Assembly: GCF_018389385.1 (NCBI RefSeq)
Contig: NZ_CP062698.1
Coordinates: 1,615,501 to 1,679,500 of the forward strand
Direction: 5' to 3'
DNA: 64,000 bases
DNA from: Anthocerotibacter panamensis C109
GTDB taxonomy: Bacteria; Cyanobacteriota; Cyanobacteriia; Gloeobacterales; Anthocerotibacteraceae
Numbering within the stretch: position 1 is the first letter of the stretch; every line of letters begins with the position of its first letter. Shown piece by piece: positions 55,437-64,000 of this stretch. Below the pieces are notes generated by a model. The model did not search any database. It saw only the letters and a program-made list of their open reading frames with translations, and had not been told where the DNA came from. A program made the translations under genes and the position numbers.

Positions 55437-56741
55437 ATGTCGTTCTCCGTGCCTCCGCTACAGCCAGAGGTTTTGCCCCAACCAAACCCCTACGCGTCTC
55501 GGGAACTGGAGGCGCAAGCCGCCCGTGAGCAGCGCAAGATCCAGGACTTGCTCGCCTCGCTGGGCTTTGCCCTACGCAGCTTTAATAATCTTAACCAACT
55601 CTTGGAACTCGTTCCCTTTATGGCCTGCCGGGTGACTGATGCCCATGCTGGGATGATCGTCTTGTTTAAAGATAACCGTCTGCGGATGGAGCACATCTAC
55701 TGTCCTCAATACCCCACGCTTCAAGAGTTACAGCGGGCTTTTGTCCTGTTGGGCGACGAGCCGGTACCCAGCGACAGTACCGTGCTCGATACGCGCCTAC
55801 GGGAGTTCCTCAACCCCAATCTCAGTTTGTTTGGTACCCCGATCCTGGTCAAAAGTACCGTGCGCGGCTATCTGTGGGTACTCAGTCAGGAAGAGGGCTA
55901 CGAGTGGAGCGAGAGCAAGCAAAAATTGCTCCGTCTGGTGGCGGACCAGACCGCAGTCGCCATCCAGAACGAAGAACTGCACGCCCAACTGCGCTCCCAA
56001 AAGAATCTGGTCCGTGAGATTGACATCGGCTCTGAGATCCAGGAGCGACTGTTACCCAAAACGTGTCCTGCTATTCCGGGGCTCGATGTGGCTGCCCGCT
56101 GCGAGAATGCCTCCAAGGTGGGCGGTGACTACTACGACTTCATCCCCATCCTTCATACCGAGCGTTGGGGGCTGGTCCTGGGGGATGTGATGGGCAAAGG
56201 GGTCCCCGCCGGACTTTTGATGATGATGACTCGGGGCACCCTGCGCTCCGAAGTCCTGCGTGAAGAGCCACCCGACCAGATCCTTACCCATCTCAATCGG
56301 GTGATGTACCAGGATTTGGAGAATTCCAACCGTTTTGTGACCTTGTTTTACGCCGAGTACGAACCTAGCTCCCGCCGTCTGAGCTTCTGCAATGCCGCCC
56401 ACCCCCGCCCCCTCTACTGGCAGGCGCGGACCGGAAAGTTTTATCCTCTGGAGGAGGCGGGTACACTCATAGGGTTGAACCCTGACACCACCTACACCCA
56501 AGAGACGATGTATCTGGAGGAGGGCGATGTCTTGGTCTGCTACACCGATGGCTTCCCGGAAGCTGCTAACTACGAGAACAAGCGCTACGGGGAAGAGCAT
56601 TGGTCTCGAGATGTGGAATGGGCGGCAGCACACCACGATACCCCAGAGCAGATCCTCGACTATCTCTTCCATAAGGTCCACGAGTTCTGCGGCGACACCC
56701 CCACCGATGACATGACGATGATGGTGCTTAAGGCGCGATGA
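55437..56741 (+). CDS. GAF-PP2C (SpoIIE-type) serine phosphatase
   Basis: 434 residues. A GAF-type sensor covers about residues 40-180, then a linker helix (LVREIDIGSEIQERLLPK) and a PP2C/SpoIIE domain from about 200 with VGGDYYDF, VLGDVMGKGVPAGLLM, NAAHPRPLY, LVCYTDGFPEA and a final TDDMTMMVLK. This is the RsbU-like architecture used in partner-switching control; target unknown. It heads a cluster with a 60-residue protein and argH. Confidence 0.87.
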   Translation: MSFSVPPLQPEVLPQPNPYASRELEAQAAREQRKIQDLLASLGFALRSFNNLNQLLELVPFMACRVTDAHAGMIVLFKDNRLRMEHIYCPQYPTLQELQRAFVLLGDEPVPSDSTVLDTRLREFLNPNLSLFGTPILVKSTVRGYLWVLSQEEGYEWSESKQKLLRLVADQTAVAIQNEELHAQLRSQKNLVREIDIGSEIQERLLPKTCPAIPGLDVAARCENASKVGGDYYDFIPILHTERWGLVLGDVMGKGVPAGLLMMMTRGTLRSEVLREEPPDQILTHLNRVMYQDLENSNRFVTLFYAEYEPSSRRLSFCNAAHPRPLYWQARTGKFYPLEEAGTLIGLNPDTTYTQETMYLEEGDVLVCYTDGFPEAANYENKRYGEEHWSRDVEWAAAHHDTPEQILDYLFHKVHEFCGDTPTDDMTMMVLKAR

Positions 56742-56760
56742 TAACCGAGGGAGTGGACGA

Positions 56761-56943
56761 ATGTTGAGCTTCCATATTTTTGAGAATCTGGACTTCTGGG
56801 TCTACCTGGCAAAAATTCCTCCGGGTCAGGATGTCCTGCTCAATATCCAGAACTTTTGGATGGACCTGCTCAAGACCGGGAAATTGTGGGCGGGGATTAT
56901 CGGGTTTGTCCTGGGCTTCCTCGTCAAGAGTATTACCAGTTGA
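56761..56943 (+). CDS. Small membrane protein between the phosphatase gene and argH
   Basis: 60 residues from ATG 56761, 19 bases after the phosphatase stop. An aromatic start ([15 protein letters not shown]) and one C-terminal hydrophobic helix ([16 protein letters not shown]). The stop TGA shares one base with the argH ATG. No family recognised. Confidence 0.6.
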   Translation: MLSFHIFENLDFWVYLAKIPPGQDVLLNIQNFWMDLLKTGKLWAGIIGFVLGFLVKSITS

Positions 56944-58313
56944 TGCGCGGACCGGGACGTTTTGACCAACCCCTTGACCCGCTGGTTGCCGCATTTAACG
57001 CCAGCATCGGGTTTGACCGAGAACTTTTGCCCTATGACTTGGCGGGGTCGCGTGCCCATGTGCGGATGCTGACCAAGGTGGGTCTGGTGACGCCGCAAGA
57101 GGGCGAACTTTTACTCGGCGGGCTTGACCGGATCGAACAGGAATGGCAGGAGGGTCAGTTCAATCCGGGTGTAGACCAGGAAGATATCCACTCTGCGGTC
57201 GAAAACCACCTCACGCAACAGTTGGGTGCTGTCGGGAAAAAACTGCACACCGCCCGCTCCCGCAACGATCAGGTGGCAACCGACCTACGGCTCTACACGT
57301 TGGACCACAGCGGGCGTATTATCGGGCATTTGACCACGTTGATGGGAGTTTTGCTAGCGTTGGCCCAAAAGCATGTCGAGACCTTGATTCCTGCCTACAC
57401 GCACCTGCAACGGGCTCAACCTGTGAGCCTCGCCCACCATTGGCTGGCTTATTTTGAAATGTTTGACCGCGACCGGGCGCGCTTGACAGACTGCATAGAG
57501 CGGATGAATATTTTACCTCTGGGCTCTGGGGCTTTAGCCGGGACGACCCTGCCCATTGACCGGGCTTACACCGCCGCATTACTGGGGTTTAGGGCTCCTT
57601 GCGAGAATTCCCTGGACGGGGTGAGCGACCGGGATTTTGTAGTCGAGTTGCTCAGCGCCTTGAGCCTGATCATGGCGCACCTGAGCCGTCTGAGCGAAGA
57701 GCTGATCCTGTGGTCGAGCCGGGAATTTGGCTTTATCCAACTCACCGACCGCTGTGCCACGGGCTCTAGCCTCATGCCCCAAAAGAAAAATCCCGATGTC
57801 CCGGAACTGATTCGGGGCAAATCAGGACGGGTCTATGGGCACCTGATGGGGATGCTCACCGTCCTCAAATCCCTCCCCCTCGCCTACAACAAGGATTTGC
57901 AGGAGGACAAAGAGCCCCTCTTCGACACTGTCCGCACTGTAGAGACGTGTCTGGAAATAATGACACTCTTTCTGACCGAAGGCTTCACCCTGGACACAGC
58001 CCGCTTGGCTCAGGCGGTGGAGGAAGACTACAGTAACGCCACTGACGCCGCTGACTACCTGGTCCGCAAGGGTCTGCCCTTCCGCGAAGCCTACTATATT
58101 GTCGGTGCCCTCGTCCGCAGTTCTCTCGCTAACGGGAAGTTGCTCAAGGATCTGTCTTTAAGGGAGTGGCAAACTTTTCACCCGCTATTTGAAGCCGATA
58201 TTTACGAAGCCATCAGTCCCAAGCAAGTCGTCAGCGCCCGCAACAGCTACGGCGGAACTGGGTTTGCTCAGGTGCGCGAGGCATTGGCGCGGGCTCAGGC
58301 GCGGTTGGGATAG
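56943..58313 (+). CDS. argH: Argininosuccinate lyase
   Basis: 456 residues from ATG 56943, the normal length. It has the fumarase/aspartase superfamily signature [21 protein letters not shown], and the [13 protein letters not shown] segment. It releases arginine and fumarate in the last step of arginine synthesis. Start and previous stop overlap as TGATG, so it is translationally coupled to the small membrane protein gene. Confidence 0.95.
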   Translation: MRGPGRFDQPLDPLVAAFNASIGFDRELLPYDLAGSRAHVRMLTKVGLVTPQEGELLLGGLDRIEQEWQEGQFNPGVDQEDIHSAVENHLTQQLGAVGKKLHTARSRNDQVATDLRLYTLDHSGRIIGHLTTLMGVLLALAQKHVETLIPAYTHLQRAQPVSLAHHWLAYFEMFDRDRARLTDCIERMNILPLGSGALAGTTLPIDRAYTAALLGFRAPCENSLDGVSDRDFVVELLSALSLIMAHLSRLSEELILWSSREFGFIQLTDRCATGSSLMPQKKNPDVPELIRGKSGRVYGHLMGMLTVLKSLPLAYNKDLQEDKEPLFDTVRTVETCLEIMTLFLTEGFTLDTARLAQAVEEDYSNATDAADYLVRKGLPFREAYYIVGALVRSSLANGKLLKDLSLREWQTFHPLFEADIYEAISPKQVVSARNSYGGTGFAQVREALARAQARLG

Positions 58314-58541
58314 GGTTAGAAGCTCGATGGAAGATATGGAATTGACACACCCAAGCAGCAGGGGAGCCGACAGATTCGAGGTTGGTAGCGCAAGTAGAAC
58401 GCATTAAGCGAGAGCACAGAGATTCTCAAAAGTAGCACCATTTAGTTATACAACCTGAATATTGTATCAGGCAGCGGGAACGAGGCTCCCTGCCGAGGAG
58501 TAGTACAATGCACATGGGGCGCTTAGCCCGTCCACGTCACC

Positions 58542-58562
58542 ATGAGTTCTGAGTCACCATGA
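58542..58562 (+). promoter_or_regulatory. Six-codon leader ORF overlapping the ispH start
   Basis: ATG AGT TCT GAG TCA CCA TGA, whose stop overlaps the ispH ATG as ATGA. The 11-base sequence GTCACCATGAG occurs at both starts (58536-58546, 58553-58563), a 17-base-period duplication. No Shine-Dalgarno sequence is seen for either. Confidence 0.4.
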
Positions 58563-59743
58563 GCGAATCCACGTACAACCGCAAAGGTTTTGGACTCAAG
58601 GCCGAAGTCAAACCTCAGTTGCAGTCTGCCTATGAGTCGGAACTCGTTCCTCTGATCCGGGCACAAGGCTATCGCTACGAGCGCAATGGCGTGACAATCC
58701 GGCTGGCGGAGGCGTTTGGGTTTTGCTGGGGGGTGGACCGGGCGGTCTCGATGGCCTATGAAACCCGTAAGCACTTCCCCGACCAACGGATTTGGATCAC
58801 CAACGAGATCATTCACAACCCCCAAGTCAACCGCAACCTGGATGAAATGGGCATCCATTTTCTGGAAAATAAACAAAACCAGAAAGACTTCAGCCGCATT
58901 GAAGATGGGGATGTCATCATCTTGCCTGCTTTCGGAGCCAGTGTCGGCGAGATGGACGCGCTCAAGGCGAAGAACTGCACCATCGTAGATACGACCTGCC
59001 CCTGGGTTTCTCGAGTCTGGACTCGGGTCGCTAAATACGAGAAGCAGGATTTCACCGCCATCATCCACGGCAAGTATAACCACGAAGAGACTGTTGCCAC
59101 AGCCTCCCGTTCCAAGTGCTATCTCATTGTCCTAAACCTGGAAGAAGCGGAATGGGTCGCAGACTATATCCTCAAGGGCGGGGACCGGGCTGAATTTTTC
59201 CGTCGCTTTGCCAAGGCTTGTTCGCCTAACTTTGACCCAGATATTCACCTGGAGCGTATCGGGGTCGCCAACCAGACCACTATGCTCAAAGGCGAGACCG
59301 AGCGCATCGGGAAGCTCTTTGAACAAACGATGCTCCAGAAATATGGCCCCACTGCGCTGGCTGAACATTTCTCTAGCCCCGGCGACACCATCTGCGACGC
59401 GACTCAGGAACGTCAGGACGCTATGCTCCAACTGGTCACGGAGCCCTTGGATGTGATGGTGGTCATCGGTGGCTTCAACTCCTCCAATACGACCCACCTC
59501 CAGGAAATTGCCCTGCACCATGGTCTTAACTCTTATCATATGGATGGCCCCGACCGCATTGACCCCGCCAACATCCTCACCCACAAGCCGCTGGGCCAAA
59601 CGGAACTTCATACAGTCACGAACTGGCTACCTCGTCCCCCATTGACCGTGGGGGTAACGGCTGGAGCCTCCACCCCTGACCGGGTCGTGGGGCAGGTGAT
59701 AGAACGGATCTTTGCGATTGCTGGCGACCTCCTGGATTCCTAA
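58559..59743 (+). CDS. ispH: 4-hydroxy-3-methylbut-2-enyl diphosphate reductase
   Basis: 394 residues, the longer cyanobacterial/plastid form. The three Cys ligands of the iron-sulfur cluster are in [22 protein letters not shown] and [12 protein letters not shown]. It carries out the final step of the methylerythritol phosphate pathway to IPP and DMAPP, with ferredoxin as likely electron donor. A clear terminator follows. The upstream ATG duplication suggests a possible leader. Confidence 0.94.
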   Translation: MSESTYNRKGFGLKAEVKPQLQSAYESELVPLIRAQGYRYERNGVTIRLAEAFGFCWGVDRAVSMAYETRKHFPDQRIWITNEIIHNPQVNRNLDEMGIHFLENKQNQKDFSRIEDGDVIILPAFGASVGEMDALKAKNCTIVDTTCPWVSRVWTRVAKYEKQDFTAIIHGKYNHEETVATASRSKCYLIVLNLEEAEWVADYILKGGDRAEFFRRFAKACSPNFDPDIHLERIGVANQTTMLKGETERIGKLFEQTMLQKYGPTALAEHFSSPGDTICDATQERQDAMLQLVTEPLDVMVVIGGFNSSNTTHLQEIALHHGLNSYHMDGPDRIDPANILTHKPLGQTELHTVTNWLPRPPLTVGVTAGASTPDRVVGQVIERIFAIAGDLLDS

Positions 59744-59763
59744 CCTTTTGCGCTTCCCCCATA

Positions 59764-59788
59764 GACCCCCTATTTTTTGGGGGTTTTT
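59764..59788 (+). terminator. Rho-independent terminator of ispH
   Basis: ACCCCC pairs with GGGGGT around a TATTTTTT loop, followed by a run of five T. It lies 21 bases after the ispH stop. Confidence 0.85.
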
Positions 59789-59820
59789 CGGTGTTTTTTA
59801 AGCGTTTTTCTATGCATATC

Positions 59821-59856
59821 TCGGAGTTAAATGATTTTTTTACATTATTACTCCGA
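59821..59856. repeat. Imperfect palindrome upstream of the ndhF promoter
   Basis: TCGGAGT pairs with ACTCCGA, with inner A/T-rich arms (AATG / CATT) around a T-run. It lies a few bases upstream of the -35 hexamer, a position suited to an operator or an upstream regulator site. Confidence 0.5.
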
Positions 59857-59862
59857 TAAGTT

Positions 59863-59890
59863 TTGCAAAATTGTTAAAAAATGTTACAAT
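59863..59890 (+). promoter_or_regulatory. Putative sigma-70 promoter for ndhF-ndhD
   Basis: TTGCAA (59863-59868) and TACAAT (59885-59890) with a 16-base spacer. A transcript from here would carry a leader of roughly 200 bases before ATG 60103. A second A/T-rich TATATT nearer the gene is possible. Confidence 0.5.
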
Positions 59891-60102
59891 TTTCCTTAAG
59901 AGGAGTGATTCCGCCCAAAGATCTAGGCATTGCGCCGAAAGTCTTTGTGCAGTAAGGCTTTTGGCCCTTTCTCCCAAGCTATCCACCTTGAAAAATAATA
60001 AGTATTTTTCCTTACGGTGGGTATATATTACTAGGAGAGGGTTGTTGATCCCCGCCCCTTTGTAAAGACTGATGAAGTTGCCAGACCATTGAAAGGGTTT
60101 AT

Positions 60103-62007
60103 ATGGAAAGCGTGTCGCAATTGACTCAATGGGCCTGGTTGATCCCTCTGTACGGGGGAATGGCTGCTTTATTATCTCTGCCCTGGTCCTTGGGACTGCT
60201 GAAAGGGCAAAAATCCGCCGCCTTTGCCGGGATAGCCGCGATGGCTGTCGCCTTCGGTCACAGTCTTTTCGCTTTACTCGCCAGCCTGGGCAGTCCTGAG
60301 CCCTATCGTCTGAGCCTGTCCTGGCTCAATGCTGGGGATGTACATCTAGACCTGACGCTGCTGTTTACCCCTCTTACCCTTGGGATGCTCACGCTGGTGA
60401 CGGGGATAAGTTTTTTGGTACAGATCTACTCCCTGAGTTACATGGCGGCAGAGGGTGGCTTGCCCCGCTACTACGGATTACTTAACTTCTTCACCGCAGC
60501 GATGCTGGGGCTGGTCATCAGCGACAACCTGCTCATCACCTATGCCTGCTGGGAATTGATGGGCCTGTGTAGCTATTTGCTGGTCGGCTTTTGGTTCCAC
60601 AAAGCCAGTGCAACGCAGGCAGCCCGCAAAGCTTTCCTGACCACCCGTGTGGGAGACTTCCTGCTCTTGGTGGGCATTGTCGCGCTCTATGTCACGGCTG
60701 GGACGCTCGACTTCGCCGCTCTAGGCATATGGGCTGAGACCGCACAATTGGCTCCGGCTTTTGCTGCTTTCCTGACGCTGTTACTTTTTGCAGGTCCGGT
60801 AGGCAAATCGGCCCAATTCCCATTGCATGTCTGGTTGCCTGATGCCATGGAAGGCCCCACCCCGGTTTCGGCCTTGATTCACGCTGCCACCATGGTCGCA
60901 GCCGGCGTTTTTCTGGTAGTGAAGTTGGAGCCGGTCTTTGCCCTGTCGCCCTTTACGATGGGTTTTATCGCCTGGACGGGGGCAGTCACAGCTTTAGGTT
61001 CGGCCCTGATCGCCCTGGTTCAAAATGATATTAAGCGTGTCCTCGCTTACTCCACTATTTCCCAGTTGGGCTATATGTTTATGGCCTTGGGAGCGGGTCA
61101 CCCAGAGGCAGCGGTATTTCATCTGTTCACCCATGCGTTTTTTAAGGCGATGCTCTTTTTGGGCTCAGGTTCGGTCATCCATGCGATGCACGAGGCGGAG
61201 CACCAGACCCACAGCCACCTGGATGTCCAGGACATGCGCTATATGGGCGGGCTGCTGGGCCGGATGCCCATTACAGCGACCACTTTTGGGCTGGGAGTCC
61301 TGAGCATTGCAGGCGTCTTCCCCTTGGCAGGTTTCTGGTCTAAAGATTCAGTCCTCCATGCGCTACAAGAGGCCACGGAGCAGTCGCCGCAGTTCTCTGG
61401 GGTCTATTTAGTCGCCTTAGTCACTGCCTGCCTGACCGCTTTTTATATGTCGCGCCAGTTCTTCTTGACCTTCACTGGCAAGGCTCGCACCCCAGAAGCA
61501 GCCTCGGTCCATGAATCTCCCTGGCTGATGACCCTGCCTCTGGCGGTCTTGGCTGTGCCCTCGGGGATAGCGGGTTTTCTGGGCAATGCATGGTTTGTCA
61601 AAGAGGAACTTTCCCTTTCCCTGCTCACCCTATCTACAGCAGTGGTAGCCCTGGGCTTCACGGCTTCTTTCCTGCTCTATGGGGTGAAAATTCCCACGGG
61701 TGGGATGTCAAAAGTCTTGGCTCCGATACATACCGCACTGGAAAATCGCCTCTACCTGGATGCCCTCTATGAGCGCACTGTGGTGGCGGGTACGGTTCAG
61801 TTAGGAGCCCTCTTTGCCTGGTTTGACCGTACCATCGTGGATGGGCTGGTCAACGCAATCAGTACCCTCACCTGGGCCGGGGCTGAAACCCTCAAGTATT
61901 TAGAAAACGGTAAGGCTCAAGTCTACCTGCTGGTGGTGATGGCCTCGGTCCTCACGCTGGGCCTGCTGAGCTATACCGTCCAAGCGGGCAGCCTGCCCGG
62001 TCTGTAA
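60103..62007 (+). CDS. ndhF: NAD(P)H-quinone oxidoreductase subunit 5 (NdhF)
   Basis: 634 residues, about 15 hydrophobic segments. It has the proton-pump motifs of the NuoL/NdhF family: ITYACWELMGLCSYLLVG with the key Glu, FPLHVWLPDAMEGPTPVSALIHAATMVAAG with the His/Lys channel residues, and KRVLAYSTISQLGYM. It is followed 36 bases later by ndhD. With no cupA-like gene next to the pair, it looks like the respiratory/cyclic NDH-1 form rather than the CO2-uptake form, but that is inferred. Confidence 0.93.
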   Translation: MESVSQLTQWAWLIPLYGGMAALLSLPWSLGLLKGQKSAAFAGIAAMAVAFGHSLFALLASLGSPEPYRLSLSWLNAGDVHLDLTLLFTPLTLGMLTLVTGISFLVQIYSLSYMAAEGGLPRYYGLLNFFTAAMLGLVISDNLLITYACWELMGLCSYLLVGFWFHKASATQAARKAFLTTRVGDFLLLVGIVALYVTAGTLDFAALGIWAETAQLAPAFAAFLTLLLFAGPVGKSAQFPLHVWLPDAMEGPTPVSALIHAATMVAAGVFLVVKLEPVFALSPFTMGFIAWTGAVTALGSALIALVQNDIKRVLAYSTISQLGYMFMALGAGHPEAAVFHLFTHAFFKAMLFLGSGSVIHAMHEAEHQTHSHLDVQDMRYMGGLLGRMPITATTFGLGVLSIAGVFPLAGFWSKDSVLHALQEATEQSPQFSGVYLVALVTACLTAFYMSRQFFLTFTGKARTPEAASVHESPWLMTLPLAVLAVPSGIAGFLGNAWFVKEELSLSLLTLSTAVVALGFTASFLLYGVKIPTGGMSKVLAPIHTALENRLYLDALYERTVVAGTVQLGALFAWFDRTIVDGLVNAISTLTWAGAETLKYLENGKAQVYLLVVMASVLTLGLLSYTVQAGSLPGL

Positions 62008-62043
62008 CGATTTTGAGTCCATCTGGAGAATATGGAGTAAGAC

Positions 62044-63570
62044 ATGGACTTTCCCTGGCTGAGTCTGATTGTGTTCCTGCCCACGCTTGGGGCCTTGGGT
62101 CTGACCCTCTGGCCGAAAGAGGTTGACCACGCCTTCGCCCGCCTGTGGACTTTGGGGGTAAGCCTGATGACCGCCGGGGTCAGTCTGGGGATGGCCCTCC
62201 AGTACGATTTCAGCAGTACTCATGCCCAATTCATAGAGCGCCATGGATGGATTCAGCCTTTGGGGATCAGCTATACCCTGAGCGTGGACGGCATAAGTCT
62301 GCCGATGGTCCTCTTGACGAGCCTTTTGGTCGTCCTCTCAATCCTCACCAGTTGGAACCTCAAGGAGCGGCCCCGGTTCTACTATGTACTGTTGATGCTG
62401 CTCACCACTGGGGTGCAGGGCGCTTTCCTGGCGCAGGATTTACTGTTGTTTTTCCTCTTCTATGAGCTGGAACTCATTCCGCTTTACTTCCTGATTGCGG
62501 TCTGGGGCGGGGCTCGGCGCGAGTACGCAGCCATGAAGTTCCTGCTTTACACGGTCTTCTCGAGCGTCTTCCTGCTCATCGCGTTTCTTGGGATCTATTT
62601 CGTCTCCGGGCTCCACACTTTTGATGTCCAGGCTTTAGCCAAGCCTGCTGTTCCCTACTCCATGACCTTTCAGATCCTGACCTTGGTCTCGCTCACGGTC
62701 GGTTTTGGCATCAAGATTCCCATTGTTCCCCTCCACACCTGGCTCCCTGATGCCCACGTCGAGGCTCCTACCTCTGTCTCGGTCCTCCTCGCAGGTGTCC
62801 TGCTAAAGCTCGGGACCTATGGCATTCTGCGCTTTGGGATTGGCCTCTTCCCGGATGCAGCGGTCAATTTGTCCTGGGTACTCGCGACCTTGGCGGCTAT
62901 CAATGTCGTCTACGCCTCGTTTGCAGCACTGGCGCAGACCGACATGAAAAAAATGATTGCCTACTCTTCTGTGGCCCATATGGGTTATGTGCTCCTAGGC
63001 ATTGCCACACTCCAAGAAACGGGCCTCCAAGGAGCGGTCTACCAGATGGTCTCCCATGGGGTCATCTCGGCGCTCTTGTTTATGCTGGTCGGTCTGGTCT
63101 ACGAACATGCCCACACTCGCGACCTCAACAAGCTGGGCGGGCTCTTTGACCGCTCGCGGGGGCTACCCTTAGTGGGAGCTTTCATGGTGGCAGCGGCGAT
63201 GGCGAATGCCGGGATGCCGGGGATGAGCGGATTTGTCGCTGAATTTTTGGTCTTTAAAGGCGGTTGGGCACAGTTCCCACTGGCGACCGCGCTGTGTATT
63301 TTTGGGACGGTCCTCACCGCCATCTACCTACTACTCCTGCTGAAAAAAGCCTTCTTCGGATCGATACCCACCCATAGGGAAGAAATTTCCCAGCCTAAAC
63401 CTATGGCCTACTTCCCAGCTACCGTCCTCGCCTTCTGCATGGTCGGCCTCGGTCTTCTCCCAAACTTGATGACCCAGGTCAGTGCCGCTTCGGTCACTGC
63501 TTTGGTCAACCAAATGAATACGGGAGCTGCTGTCGCTGAGGTGGTAAAGGTGCCCCAGGCCACGCCCTGA
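62044..63570 (+). CDS. ndhD: NAD(P)H-quinone oxidoreductase subunit 4 (NdhD)
   Basis: 508 residues, about 14 hydrophobic segments. NuoM/NdhD motifs: LLLFFLFYELELIPLYFLI with the key Glu, IPIVPLHTWLPDAHVEAPTS and MKKMIAYSSVAHMGYVLLG. It forms the proton-pumping arm next to NdhF. The pair is probably one transcript, ended by the terminator at 63598. Confidence 0.93.
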   Translation: MDFPWLSLIVFLPTLGALGLTLWPKEVDHAFARLWTLGVSLMTAGVSLGMALQYDFSSTHAQFIERHGWIQPLGISYTLSVDGISLPMVLLTSLLVVLSILTSWNLKERPRFYYVLLMLLTTGVQGAFLAQDLLLFFLFYELELIPLYFLIAVWGGARREYAAMKFLLYTVFSSVFLLIAFLGIYFVSGLHTFDVQALAKPAVPYSMTFQILTLVSLTVGFGIKIPIVPLHTWLPDAHVEAPTSVSVLLAGVLLKLGTYGILRFGIGLFPDAAVNLSWVLATLAAINVVYASFAALAQTDMKKMIAYSSVAHMGYVLLGIATLQETGLQGAVYQMVSHGVISALLFMLVGLVYEHAHTRDLNKLGGLFDRSRGLPLVGAFMVAAAMANAGMPGMSGFVAEFLVFKGGWAQFPLATALCIFGTVLTAIYLLLLLKKAFFGSIPTHREEISQPKPMAYFPATVLAFCMVGLGLLPNLMTQVSAASVTALVNQMNTGAAVAEVVKVPQATP

Positions 63571-63597
63571 AAATGTTACATGCTTGAACTCCAATCG

Positions 63598-63628
63598 GCC
63601 CTCTTCCTCGGAAGGGGGCTATTTTTTT
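63598..63628 (+). terminator. Rho-independent terminator of ndhD
   Basis: GCCCTCTTCC pairs with GGAAGGGGGC (one G-U) around a TC loop, then A and seven T. Confidence 0.85.
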
Positions 63629-63638
63629 AGATTGCTCG

Positions 63639-64000
63639 TTAATTTGAGGCGGGAGTATTTGAGTGGACTTCGATCACTCTTTGCCCGAGCCACTCTGCAA
63701 CAGTCGGGACGACTGCATTACCAAGGAGCCGCCCTCTACGACCGTCCATCCGGGAGGAAACCCCATAAGCCTTTCCCACTCTGTCCACGTCAAGTTTCTC
63801 GCCACAGAGTATTGGCCTGTCTGAATGACCGCCTTGATGTCCTCCAGTTTGGGCACGTAACGTGGGGCAGATGCTCTTTGCCATGGTGTACCCGAAGCCA
63901 CCGCGACGTTGTACCACAAGCGGAGCGTTTGAGATAGTGCTCTTACGAACCTGGGATCTAATTTTCGTCCGGCTCGGTTCTCTCTCCTGACGATCCCTAT
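63639..64000 (-). pseudogene. Frameshifted C-terminus of a DNA cytosine methyltransferase-like protein
   Basis: On the minus strand a frame open from the window edge (about 64000) reads through RKLDPRFVRAL and ends its similarity in NLTWTEWERLMGFPPGWTVVEGG. Then a different frame continues LLGNAVVPTVAEWLGQRVIEV to a stop at 63639. Together these resemble the conserved end of C5 cytosine DNA methyltransferases or phage DNA methylases (ERLMGFPxGWT followed by LGNAVVPxVAEWLG). A one-base indel near 63725-63745 breaks the frame. The N-terminal catalytic part would lie beyond the window. A sequencing error could mimic this. Confidence 0.6.

Larger units (their letters stand above)
59789..60102. 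other. Leader and promoter region of ndhF
   Basis: This holds the inverted repeat, a sigma-70-type promoter and about 200 bases of presumed untranslated leader before ndhF. A 64-codon frame inside (59871-60065) starts on the -10 region and has no family features, so I do not call it a gene. Confidence 0.5.

Noticed and set aside
58314-58541. Possible tRNA or small RNA before ispH
   Set aside because: Only a bulged hairpin is visible near 58475; no tRNA arms or known RNA family pattern could be made out.
59871-60065. 64-codon frame upstream of ndhF
   Set aside because: Starts across the -10 region and has no recognisable features or ribosome binding site.
1-64000. CRISPR array
   Set aside because: No regularly spaced short direct repeats were found; the only repeats are the long direct pair, the IS ends, the 33-base tandem and the short ispH duplication.

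Overview
The window reads as a chromosomal segment of a cyanobacterium. NDH-1 genes (ndhK, ndhF, ndhD) sit beside several small families that are, as far as I know, cyanobacterial (DUF3288-like, DUF5340-like, DUF4278-like, CPP1/DnaJ-like), a delta-9 acyl desaturase and a probable group 2 sigma factor. Base composition looks a little above 50% GC and genes are dense. An early-branching lineage (Gloeobacterales-like) is possible, but that is a guess from gene content, not something I could test. I found no rRNA, tRNA or CRISPR array.

Region 1 (1-6.7 kb) is the accessory part. It opens with an internally deleted ISAs1-type insertion sequence bounded by 17-bp inverted repeats. A module of the extracellular contractile injection system (eCIS) effector type follows. 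It holds a decayed DUF4157-leader/restriction-endonuclease-fold effector, a possible partner gene, an intact DUF4157 effector with a different Cys-rich C-terminal toxin-like domain, a second possible partner, and a large AAA+ ATPase. A direct repeat of about 370 bp (1134-1499 and 2800-3169) brackets the first cassette. It covers the 3' end of a partner gene plus the 5' leader of the next effector gene, so it could serve as a homology arm for swapping effectors. No tube, sheath or baseplate gene is visible here.

Region 2 (6.7-24.5 kb) is mostly housekeeping: NAD-type isocitrate dehydrogenase, RidA, an S9 peptidase, transaldolase, DUF445, an unusual zinc-ribbon/membrane protein, a ferritin-like protein, an SDR, glyoxalase-type genes, an M16 peptidase pair, hisA, a CPBP protease overlapping ruvA, and a desaturase.

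Region 3 (24.6-30.4 kb) is a five-gene minor-pilin operon on the minus strand with overlapping starts and stops. Its first gene encodes a large PilX-like protein with a CxxCH motif.

Region 4 (30.8-63.6 kb) is again core genome: CPP1-like, glycosyltransferase, htpG, threonine aldolase, YajQ, dapA, miaB, a two-domain histidine phosphatase, a second S9 peptidase overlapping a HAD phosphatase, a PrsW fusion, a sigma factor with a small upstream ORF, sixA, a GT9 enzyme, trpC, ndhK, a methyltransferase, Fe/Mn SOD, cupin, GNAT, Nudix, an ABC-2 permease, a GAF-PP2C phosphatase, argH, ispH, and ndhF-ndhD with a palindrome and promoter upstream.

The window ends in a frameshifted remnant that resembles the C-terminus of a DNA cytosine methyltransferase and runs off the edge.
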